Origin: Aldrovandia affinis
Taxonomy: Eukaryota > Chordata > Actinopteri > Notacanthiformes > Halosauridae
Direction: 5' to 3'
NCBI GenBank assembly: GCA_029706075.1
Contig: JAINUG010000489.1
Span: 62,001 to 126,000 of the forward strand
DNA: 64,000 nt
Shown: one piece after another, positions 13,001 to 22,500 of the stretch
Layout of the letters: each line of letters starts with the position of its first letter
Position numbering within the stretch: the first letter of the stretch is position 1
Notes under the pieces: model-generated
The model's input: only the letters and a program-made list of their open reading frames with translations
Told to the model about the DNA's origin: nothing
Databases searched by the model: none
Program-made: the position numbers and the translations under genes

Positions 13001-13218
13001 CTGCGCCTCCGTTCTGAGGAAGATGACGAGGAGGAGAAAGGGTGGGTGCAGGGTTTTGGGGGTTGGGCTGGGGGATGGGGTGGGGGAGGTGGCGGCCCGC
13101 TCCTGACAGAGGTGTTTTGCGGCTGCTGAGAGGTGGTCTGGGGGGAGCCCGTACGCAGGGGCAAACTCTTGGGCCGCTGAATAACCACGATACGCTCGTC
13201 AAGAGGGATAGGAGGCAT
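7679..13218 (-). CDS. dusp10: dusp10: dual-specificity phosphatase 10 (MKP-5), three coding exons
   Basis: MAP-kinase phosphatases of this type dephosphorylate the Thr-X-Tyr loop of p38 and JNK in the cytoplasm and nucleus. Coding exons on the minus strand are 13218-11064, 9410-9090 and 7944-7679. They join in frame (phase 1 at both junctions) and predict 913 aa. The start [12 protein letters not shown] matches the N-terminus of human DUSP10 (MPPSPLDDRVVV), and the end [13 protein letters not shown] is also diagnostic. The dual-specificity phosphatase domain covers about residues 750-900, with general acid Asp808 in LPATDS and the signature HCQAGVSRS with nucleophile Cys839 and Arg845. As in human, the active-site Cys lies 74 residues from the C-terminus. 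The family protein is about 480 aa; the extra length is almost all in exon 2 (Ser-, Gly- and Pro-rich tracts). The rhodanese-like region is degenerate (see exon 2). I am confident in the family and symbol. Whether this is the only dusp10 copy in the genome cannot be judged here. Confidence 0.93.
7945..9089 (-). other. dusp10: dusp10 intron between catalytic exons
   Basis: This GT-AG intron (donor at 9089, acceptor ending at 7945) contains a 165-bp hAT-like MITE at 8500-8664 and, just after it, a reversed copy of the fish motif gtaaatcgctctggataag near 8744-8780. Confidence 0.85.
8500..8664. mobile_element. Short hAT-like MITE, copy 1
   Basis: The ends are inverted repeats: CAGGGTTACTCAAATCTGG on the left and the complement ending AGATTTGAGTAACCCTG on the right. 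The flanking octamers CTCTACAC and CTCTAGAT match at 6 of 8 positions, as expected for a decayed 8-bp target duplication. An inverted second copy lies at 44263-44433. Confidence 0.65.
9090..9410 (-). CDS. dusp10: dusp10 middle coding exon: N-terminal half of phosphatase domain
   Basis: The acceptor is ctatag (AG at 9412-9411) and the donor GTGAGT starts at 9089. The 321 nt encode residues 719-825 and complete the Ala codon split with the previous exon. The sequence [20 protein letters not shown] begins the dual-specificity phosphatase fold, and [12 protein letters not shown] carries the general-acid Asp (808). Human DUSP10 has a 30-40 residue stretch before TPDIENA that includes the end of its rhodanese-like domain. 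Here that is replaced by a short Pro/Leu-rich linker. Confidence 0.93.
9996..10030. repeat. (GA)n microsatellite
   Basis: About 17 GA units within a dusp10 intron. Confidence 0.95.
10300..10655 (-). mobile_element. tRNA-derived SINE (family B), reverse orientation
   Basis: Read on the minus strand it runs from a tRNA-like head with a B-box-like GGTTCGATTCC (plus-strand ggaatcgaacc at 10601-10611) through the GC-rich body to a tail ending in the ccaattata-type motif next to a T-rich stretch (plus strand). It matches the layout of the other family-B copies. Confidence 0.65.
11064..13218 (-). CDS. dusp10: dusp10 first coding exon: expanded N-terminus and degenerate rhodanese-like region
   Basis: This exon has a 2155-nt coding part (718 codons plus one base). 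The start ATG at 13218-13216 is chosen because the protein from there matches the DUSP10 N-terminus. The frame stays open upstream only through a CT microsatellite that looks like the intron's pyrimidine tract, so the exon probably begins at 13232 (after ctcag) or at 13219. The donor GTAAGC is at 11063-11058. Residues 1-520 are low complexity: poly-Pro near residue 40, Ser runs, Arg-rich and Gly-rich stretches, and a Cys-rich block near residues 430-490. From about residue 533, [15 protein letters not shown] followed by [18 protein letters not shown] and [16 protein letters not shown] align with the DUSP10 rhodanese-like MAP-kinase-binding domain. The segment between the DCR motif and RRQLQQGK is about ten residues shorter than in human, and a Ser/Pro/Arg loop precedes [11 protein letters not shown]. 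Confidence 0.88.
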
Positions 13219-13236
13219 CTGGGGGTCAGCAGCTGA

Positions 13237-13264
13237 GAGAGAGAGAGAGAGAGAGAGATAGAGA
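13237..13264. repeat. (GA)n microsatellite forming the dusp10 acceptor pyrimidine tract
   Basis: On the minus strand this is a CT repeat that ends in ctcag, immediately before the first coding exon of dusp10. It therefore seems to serve as the polypyrimidine tract of that acceptor. Confidence 0.8.
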
Positions 13265-16238
13265 GACTGCTTTAGTGACACAAGTTCCCTTATCATGCAA
13301 ATAAAGCCTACTTGAATTTGAATTTGAATTGAGAGAAAGAGACAGAGAGAGAAAGAGTTTTGAGTTTCAAAGTGACTATAGCAAAGCTACTTCAGAACTG
13401 CACATGCATGTCAGTTCATCCCAAAAATAAAACAGACAGAACTGGATGGAGAGAGAAAGCAAATTGTCATCACACATTCGACTAAGGGATACACCATAAA
13501 AATCAAAGCTCTATGTCATTGCCTTTTGATTAAGACTGTCATTTAATTTAGTTCTCTTCCTTATTTTTTGGCGTTAGTTGGTAGACCTATCCATTCACCT
13601 GTTCCCTTTTCACTGGTTTATTTCATCCAGACAGGTCCGTATAGTTAAAGTCAAATACTCTAAATATTAAATACTAATACTAGCCAAACCAATAGTCAGT
13701 TGATTAATCTACACAATTATAGATTTTTTATCAGCAATTAATTAATCAGACACTCTTACACATGCCACCATATATGGCATGCCCTCATTTGCAATACATT
13801 CAATATGAAACAAAATCTATACACCGAGTTATGTTAATGACTGCTAACAATTACTGCTAACAATATTGCACCAAGAACATTTCATATTTCATTACTCCTA
13901 AAGTATGGTTCTCAACTGATGTTAAAATTCTGTAATAAATTGTGCTATTCAGCATTCTGACAACATTCTATCAGTAGACTCTTGTGGTATACAGGTAGCC
14001 TGCAAAAATCCAGACCTCACGTCAAGTACGGCTGCATTTGTGATTTATTATAATCAGGATATTTTATGTAGTGCTACTGGTAAAAAAGGCATTACATTGG
14101 TACACTGTGAGTACGTGTGCAAGTTTGTTGATGCCTTTCAGATTGTGTGTGAATGAATGTGAATAAGTGATGTTGACTCACACTATCAATAAAAGTGGGT
14201 CAATGCAGCCTCTTCATCAGCCTCTTCTGATGGCTGAACAGGCTGGGGAAAAGTTGATGTACATGCTCTGTTGCATTCATCACTGGTCTGTGTGTGAGGA
14301 AATAAAAGTTCAATTGCCAGGCTAGCGTGTTGAGACTGGATATGCGAAGTATATCCTTGTGTTCTCTTTGCCCCAGGGCAATTATTTCTTTATTAAATAT
14401 CTTGCACTAGTATGTCCGCTCTCTATCTCTCTCTCTCTCTAACTCTCTCTGTGCCTCACCCTCTTACAGTGATTAACATACTGAAAATAAACAGTTATAT
14501 GTCTTCAAAGAGAAGTTCTTAAATATATATATATATATATATATACAACAAACAAACACACACAATTTCAGCCATACAAATTACTCTGTGTAAAGGACTA
14601 CCTTTGCAAGAGTTCATATTGGGATTTGTGCCGTTGAAAATAGTTACAATAGCAGATACACAATATAATTTACTTGGAGTCCTGTCACATTTTACATGTT
14701 TATTGTATTACAGTTATTTATCATCAATATTACAGTAGCATTGCCTCAGACATATTAGGCATTTTGTTTATATGATGAGGTCATTCTCCTCTGCAGCAGC
14801 TAATAAGCATTCATTTTTCAACATAGTATCAATCACACTGTTCTAAAGTGAACCCTCACTCCTTTTGAGAGTATTGCATTTGTATAGTCACATAGGGGCC
14901 ACAAAACCATTCTTGCCACTGGCACCTGTCTTCATTCATGGCATTTGTGACACCAGGATTGTGACAATAATGTGTTTTGAAATTAACTACAGGCACCAGT
15001 GGGTAGTGGGTGGCACAATAAGAGTAGAGTACCCTAGTAGAGAGATCATCTGCAAGTCTAGAGCCAAGACAACGAATAGACTTCAGATGCCTGTCTACAA
15101 ATATACATTGCTCAATGTGGGTAACCTGTGGTTTGTCTAGTAAATGTTTATGGAAGTATATTACTGCTGTACACTTCAATAAAATGAGAACAGAAAACTG
15201 CAAGATCAAAATACATTGATGAAAACGGGCCTGCTAACAGTAGACCAAATCAGTAGACTAAAACAGTCATTATTATACCCTTGTGTGATCCAAGAATGGA
15301 AATCTTTAAAAAAATATATATATATATCATAAGCGCCATCTCCGCGTCTTCCTGCAGCCTATATGCGTGTGTCACTGCCGGGGATAAGAGAACGATTCTA
15401 ATCTCTGACAGCACGAGCGCCCTTTGTTTCCCGGGCTGACAAAATAATAGCACTAAACCACAATCACTCGCTTTCGCAGCTGCATTGGCTACTACATGCC
15501 AAAACATAATTTGCGTATGCCACAGCCACGCATAATAATACTAATATTTACTCACACACTATACTTCCGTTGCCCGTTCGTTGAGAGTAGGCAAAACGGT
15601 TGAATCCAGAATTCAAATGTCACTCTGCTCTGCCCTGTTGACTATCCTTTCCAGATGAGGCCGTGGAGACCTTCTCCAGTCTTCTAAATCACTCTTAACC
15701 CAGTTGTTATGTATTTATGAATAGAAGAGTATGTTTGTGCCCAGACTGCCGAAAATACCACCCAAGGGGAAACGGAGGGAGGGGGCTGGTGCTGAGACAG
15801 AGGTGAGTCCAATTTTCTGCAGCCCCGTTAAAAATGTATGCGACTCTTATATTTCTCACGCTCCTCATCGGTTAGAGTCGTCACCTCAGACAGCTTGCTC
15901 CGGATAAACAGTTGTATCCGGCCAAGTTGGTGATGAAAACCTCCAATTAATGACTAAGAACTCAATTTTAATATTATTTTTCTCGAGGGGCCACAATCAT
16001 ATAACATGTATTGTAAACATGTATTCTCACGCGCAGACATAAACATAGCGTTGTCTGTGTTAGTTACAGACGCATCATTACTAAGATGCACATAGGCTAT
16101 AGCTTTGCGGGAGCAAAGACACAATTCTGCATTGAGTGAAACGTAAAAATACGTCGTCTATCGATACTGTTAGATAATAAAGTAAAAACAAAACGAATAC
16201 CACAAAACAACATTTCCAAATACAGTGGTGCCACTTAC
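13265..16238. other. Upstream intron of dusp10 (inferred), no gene seen
   Basis: AT-rich sequence with a short AT repeat (14523-14544) and a CT-rich stretch near 14420-14450. I see no coding exon. It most likely lies in the intron between the dusp10 5' UTR exon and the first coding exon. Confidence 0.35.
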
Positions 16239-16445
16239 ATTATGATGTGTCCTGTGTTTCGAACTGAAGAAATCCTTGTCTTTTCACAGCGACGCTCTAG
16301 CTGTTTGCGTCCAGACATGTAGCTAGCCTACCTCTTCTTATATTCTATTGGGATGCAAGAGACTGAACAAATGCGGTACTTCTATTCCTCTGTCATGCCC
16401 TGAGTTTTGAGAGTGCTTCATGATCAATTTAAAAATAATTTAGAT

Positions 16446-16484
<39 letters not shown>

Positions 16485-16830
16485 GTGGGGGGGTGTAAGG
16501 CCGGCAATGAAATAAAAAAACGAGACTTGTTGCAAGACGATAACATAAAACAAAACAAAAAAGCAGGCACTATACAGTGTCGGTGTGTGTGTGTGTAAGC
16601 GTGTGTTTTGGGGGTGGGGCGTTATAGGGGAGGTGGGGTTTGGACAGCGGGTGACATCATCCCAGACCAATGGACACGCCAGGACTGACGAAGCGCTGGC
16701 AAATTATACTTTCGTATCTAATACGCGTGCCGCTGTCTGAAACGGTCCGCTTCAATGTCCACTGCACAGTGATGCGAGAATGGGAGAGAGGGGCAGAGAG
16801 ACAGGAAAGGACGGGAGAGGTGGAGTGAGT
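16239..16830 (-). promoter_or_regulatory. dusp10: Possible dusp10 5' non-coding exon and promoter area
   Basis: The first coding exon of dusp10 is preceded by an intron, so at least one 5' UTR exon must lie upstream on the minus strand. This stretch has a CRE-like TGACATCA at 16652-16659, a CCAAT box at 16667-16671, and a candidate minus-strand donor GTAAGT at 16238-16233. This is inference only; no transcript evidence is available. Confidence 0.22.
16452..16482. repeat. (TG)n microsatellite
   Basis: About 15 TG units. A CA-rich stretch also occurs near 16968-17005. Confidence 0.95.
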
Positions 16831-17429
16831 CTCCGACTGGTGCGATGCGATTTTCTAATTATATAACAAGCAAAGCTTAGAGATCGATAATGTTAGGGTA
16901 GTTTTTAATTAAAATTGTAACCGTTCTCACGCGTAGACCCATGCACGCACGCTTGTTTGTTCGCTGACACACACACGCACACACACACTCTCACACACAC
17001 ACACATATTTCTATATCTGTTAACTAGTCACCTCCATACTTTATTCCGCATCTTTTCCTTAGTTTGTCATGAAAGGGGCGGCCTGTGCTTGTCATGTACA
17101 ATCCCTTATCAGCTATAGTTCCATTTAATTATATTAGGCTACCTCGATATCTAATAATATACAATGTATGCTATTATGCCTCTTTACACTTTTTTACTTC
17201 CTATGCATTGGCTAATGCCTAGATAAATGAAATTTCTTTTAAACATTACACTGATGGAAGATTAACTGACACCACTTAATGTTATTTGAAAAGCCCAATT
17301 CAAAATATATATTTGATGTGGGATGCAATGACTGTGAACTTGGGGGTTGGGGGGTGGGGTTGCGGTGTTGTTAGACATTTGTTTTGCAAAAAAAAGTTTA
17401 ATTATTTAAGCAATTAACATCCCATCATG

Positions 17430-17957
17430 CTCAGGGTCGTGTATAAAAATGCTAGCCGGGCCCAGTTGCACATTATTTTGGCTTTTTGAAAGAGGAGATC
17501 TCAGTAACTCTGAAAGAGGGGTGATTGTTGGGGCATGTGACAGACTGCTCAACTCGCTGATGTTTCACGAGGAACAGTGGCTAAGGTGATGTTGGCGTGG
17601 AAGCCTGAGGGAAAGATATACTCCTTGCGCACTCCTTGACCGTGACGTCCGTGCATTGGTTCGAGAGGCAAGGCAAAACAGACAATCACCTCTGAATCAC
17701 TTGACTGCAGATATCAATCTCAGTCATGAGCAGGCAGTTTCATCAAGAACAGTCCGTTGAGAATTTGACAGAGAAGGATACTGTGGGGTTGCAGTTTGCA
17801 AGTAAACCGGTGCAAAGAACACAGGCAGTGGTCTATTGAGCGGTAGAAGGAGAAATCATATGGTCAGATAAGTCATCCTTCAACCTGTTCTCAACAAGCA
17901 GACAAGTGCATGTGTGGTGCATGCCAAAAGAAACCTACAGGCCTGAGTGCTTGTAGT
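17430..17957 (+). pseudogene. Tc1-like transposase fossil
   Basis: Conceptual translation in shifting frames gives LADVSRGTVAKVM (helix-turn-helix region), then VRALVREARQNRQSPLNHLT and later WSDKSSFNLFSTSRQVHVW, typical of Tc1-like transposases (the last segment includes the second DDE Asp). Several frameshifts and stops break it, and the C-terminal third is missing. It lies between dusp10 and the kelch gene and has no function that I can infer. Confidence 0.8.
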
Positions 17958-17958
17958 A

Positions 17959-18480
17959 ATGCCAATAAAGCAAAACTTTATTGTAATAGTCTGAATTACA
18001 ATATGTTACCAAGCCTTTTACTGTAAATCTCTATACACATGTGTAACCAAAAAGCTACCACAGTCCTTCTTCTCCCCATCTGTCCATCCATTCCTCTCTT
18101 CATCCCTCCATCCAAGCTGATGCTGTCATTAAAGCCTTAATACTGCATGGCTATTATAATGCTCCAAAATACAACACTTTTACCAAAACAAATACTGGAG
18201 CTATGTAAAACACATGCAAAAAGCTACCACACTCATTCCTTTCTCTCTCTGTCCATCCATCTATCCATCCCTTCATCCATCTGATGATGTAATTAAAGCC
18301 TTACTACTGCATAGCTATTACAATACTTTGAATTAAAATACAAAGTGTTTAAGTTTACAAAGCGAAATACTCTATTTCTCTATACACAAGTATAACCTAT
18401 TGCAACCTACCACATCCTCTCTCTCTCCATCCATCTATCCCTTCATCCATGATAATGATGCAAGACAATTATAAATTATA
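17959..18480. repeat. Degenerate tandem repeat, about three units of 160-170 bp
   Basis: Three successive blocks begin near 17959, 18129 and 18291. Each has an attaaagcc(tta) start, a pyrimidine stretch with tccatccatc tetramers, and an atgcaaaaagctaccac/acctaccac motif at equivalent places. The units have diverged considerably. Confidence 0.6.
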
Positions 18481-19389
18481 ACAAGTATTGAATAAAACTG
18501 AAAAAACATAAAATACTTTGCCATTTACACTTTTAAAAACAGCCAACTAAAGTTTGAAAATCAAACTTTCACACAAACAGATGTGAGGACACATACAACT
18601 AAACACCAGTTTGTAGTAAAGGAGGTATTCCCAAAACAAAACAAACATTCTATTCAAATAATTTTAAACAAATGTTGGACATTTCTATTAAAAAAAATGT
18701 TGAACAACAAATTCATGAAGATATTGTGAGTCCTAACTGAAAGTTTAGTAAAAAAACAACAACAACAACAATGCTATTGACATTTGTCCTTGGCGTACGC
18801 ACTATGCTAAACAACTGAACTTAGGCTATATCTATAAATGTGATAAAACAATAAAATAAGGTTCTAACTGCAAAAGCCCTTTAAACTTTGAATTAGAAGG
18901 TTCTATCTACTTTTTCCAATCAGAAAACATACTGATCGAATAGCAGATCAATTGTTGCAGTGTGTCATTGATCAATATCTAGCAGCAATTGCTCATATAG
19001 CTTGGTAGCTGTCTAAACGTATCTATGTCTGGATTTTGACTAATTAGATTACAATGACCCAGTTAATATTATATATTAATGGGTAGCAACAAATTCATTC
19101 ATATTTTCAATGCATTCTTACTATTGAAAATAATCCAACAAAACACTATGCAAAATGGCATAAACTGGACAGGGTTGTAATGCCCATTGTCGTTTATGAA
19201 TTCTGCTAATCATTTTATCCAATGTTGAATGATTTCAAATATATCAATTGGTAATGTTAAAAATGTTTTTTTTAACTAGTTATCCTGGGACCTTCGGAGA
19301 GAGGTACTATTTACATCGTCCCTAAACTACGTCCCACCCACTTATTTGCCATTACTCTCATTCGCTCGACTCAGCTATGACACAGCTGT
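18481..19389. other. Intergenic, nothing recognised
   Basis: AT-rich sequence upstream of the kelch-gene promoter. I see no coding, RNA or repeat signal. Confidence 0.4.
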
Positions 19390-19595
19390 TGAATCACGCT
19401 CATTGGTTCCCATTTGCCGTCAATCTCTCATTTGTTCACCAACGCATTGGCGCGGTTTTCAAGTTGTTGTAAGGAAGGTTGGCGGGAGTTGGGTAGTCTT
19501 TAGCCTGTTAGCTCACTACATTATATTAACAGCTAAAATAGCAAACTAAATATCTTTCAAAGTGGCAACTCATTTAATTTTAAAGCGAATACAAA
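19390..19595 (+). promoter_or_regulatory. Candidate promoter of the kelch gene
   Basis: Just upstream of the start codon are two inverted CCAAT boxes (ATTGG at 19402-19406 and 19446-19450). The second overlaps an E2F-like TTGGCGCGG (19447-19455). No TATA box is obvious. The clustering within 200 bp of the ATG suggests a short 5' UTR and a CCAAT/E2F-type promoter. Confidence 0.35.
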
Positions 19596-22500
19596 ATGGA
19601 CGATTTCAGTATCTATGTGGTTTTTGGAGTAAATGACGCACCCAAAAGGCTGGAAAGGTAAGTTAAGTAACTGCGAAAATAGCTTATAGACATATAAAGT
19701 TAACATTACGAACTTTGTTGGAACACGTAGTTGGCTCGTTAATGACTGTTTCTGCTGAAATAGCTAGCAAATTAATGGCACAGCTACCTAAATTGCATAC
19801 AATAACGTTACCTGTCTGATTTTCATTTTAGCCATCTAGTTTCATTGCACAATCTGCATTTGAACAGTGTTGACCGACAGTTTATGTAGCTAGCTTGCTA
19901 AATTATCACGATGGATGTTAGCTGTTGACAATTTGCTAGCTAACCTAGGTAGCTTAGTTTGTCATTTGTGCAATCTGACAAGTCGTACAATCTTAGAAAA
20001 TGGTCGGACAGGTCAGAGTTGCAAATAACGTTGCAACAATATTTACCCTGATTGACTCACCTAGCCAGCATGTTTGGTACTTCATATTATTGCCATTTTC
20101 AGTCGCAATTATCGACCTAGATAACCATATAGCGAATTCGTACAATAAAGTGTGACGAAATCAACAACATTTTGTAGTGTTCTCTAATTCAATGGGTAGC
20201 AAATTATAATGGTAGCAAGTTAGAACTTTACAGAGCCATAAAGCAAATATGAATACGTTAAATAGACTGATTTTACTCTTATATGTGTGGCTCATGCTTA
20301 GATTGGGACCCCCTCTAAAACGAGATGGTTCATCTCAAGGGGTTTATCCTGTTTAATAAACAAATTTCAACTATATATGATCCGTTTCCAGGCGGTTTCA
20401 GCAGATATGCTGAACGAATATAGTATTATGTGTGCATGTTTGGTGCGTGCAGGTAGCAGATCAATTGTACGTGCAATTTCAATTCATGTCATTGTTTACC
20501 CCTCTTTAGAGCGAAGGGGAGTGAACGTTACTCCATCGCAATGCCGTCTGCTGTCCAGCAGGTGGTAGTATTTTCACATGGGAGATGGGGGAAGCGAACA
20601 GACGTAAAGGTGGAATTGACCGAACCAGACAAGAGCTCTACCATGTTGGGAAAGTTAACACCAGACAGAACGTTAGTAATCCGATCATTTTTTCCCCTCG
20701 GTCGTCTTTTTAGAAATAATCTAAAATATACATTATCACAATGTTGTGTTCCTTTAGGTGTATTTCATGGGGATGCTGGGAAGGAGATTCAGGGAAAAAT
20801 GGTTTTACTTTAACAACATCGCTGGAGGGAGAGAGTCCGGTTAGTACCTTTAAGTACTAACTAACTAACTAAACCACTATTTACACGGAAATTTAATTCT
20901 CACACTGAGCATAATATTCAGTTAACATGTGAACTTGTTAACTCCTGTGTTTGCAAATCTCAGTATGCAAGTATTCCAAAGAAATGAATTGTATTTCACT
21001 GTAAACTGTTTTCTTTAACAGGTCAAAGAAGAAATTATTGATATAGCTGATCCCCAGTTTGTGCTCTCCAAGAAAGAATGTACTCCAAAGGTGAGGTTCT
21101 ATTCTTTAATATTGAATTGTGTCTGAGAATAAATAGATAGATTTGTGAAGATACATTTTATTTCACGCACTGGCTCTGTTTCTGTGTGTGTTTGCAGAAA
21201 TGTTACTGTAGTAGAGGAGGTATGGGTTTGGAAGGTGTCTGCTTGGAACAATATTGGATTTTTTAAAAGAATGGCAAACATGGCTTCTGATTTTCTGCTT
21301 TTATTAATTTTCAAATTCAGTCTTTTTTGTGGTCTTCACATTTTCCCCAATTGACAAAAAAATCATTTTATTGGCACTTTTTTATTGGCACTTAAAACAT
21401 TCGATGTGATCCACTGTAATACTGTACGTTCTCTTGGGCAACTTATTGTTACTGCAATTCAAGTAGTGCTCATTAAAGTTGCATATTTTTAATTAATTAA
21501 TTAATTTTAATTAAAGTTTATTTAAAATATTTTACACCATCATTGTTCTATATAAGTGAATGGAATGTTGTGAAGACATTCCACTCACTTATATAGAACA
21601 ATGATTCTATGCAAGTGATTTAAATTCAGTCTAGGTGTTTTTCCTGCTGGGGATTAATGAGGCATGTAGCTGCGAACAACCTCATTCTAGAGCCACAAGG
21701 CAATTATCCACCTTTTAAAAAAATAGCTGCTTATTAGACAATTTTTTGATTGAACAGCCAGATTCCAAACCAAATACGCATTTGGCTGTGTCCCAAATGC
21801 TAGACTGGATCCCTATCAGTTTTAAGTAGAGCAGGTTCCTAAGTACAGTGAATGCTTAGCTAGAGGAGATGACTAGTTAAGGGTCACAATATTGGGCATA
21901 GGGACTGCAACAACTTTGCTAAGAGCAAAAAAAATGTATGTCATAATGTCTTGAACAAGAGCACATTTTCCGCTGTCGTGACAGTCTGTTCATTCCGTCT
22001 GATGTTTCCCCAAATAGCTACTTGTGTTACACGATGACCGTCTTCAGACTCATCATTTTTTGTTTCTCCCTGTTTAAGTTCAGTGGATCAACCGCCTCCG
22101 TTTGGGAGGCGCAAGGCAAGAAGAAGAGAGGGCGGGAGGAGGACTGGGACATGGCCACCAGGGGGCAAGAGAACGTGTGCCCCAACGGCTCCCCTTCTCA
22201 AAAGTCTACCCCTCGCAGAAGGGTCAGAGGCAATGTCCGCAGCAATCATGTGCAGCTGTTCACCCATGGCAACAAAGAAACCAACCTCTGCCTGCCTCAA
22301 AATCACAAGGCCAAAGGCAAACAAACCACAGCTTCCCCACAGACGGGTAACTTTAAGTGTGTGTGTGTGTGCGTGTGCGTGTGCGTGTGCGTGTGTCTGT
22401 GTGTGTTGATGATTTCAAATGGTCCTGATTATTTTTTTCCCGGGCAGTCTTCCTTGTCAACCCTTCAGGTCGCTGGGGTCAAACTCTCTGCCCTATTGAT

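Noticed and set aside
22022-22078. Upstream extension of exon 4 in the same frame
   Set aside because: It is the intron's pyrimidine tract leading to the acceptor, not coding sequence.
22088-22324. Alternative frames in kelch-gene exon 4, including one beginning after ttcag at 22084
   Set aside because: Only the frame starting after tttaag at 22078 joins in phase with both exon 3 and exon 5; the others hit stops in exon 5.
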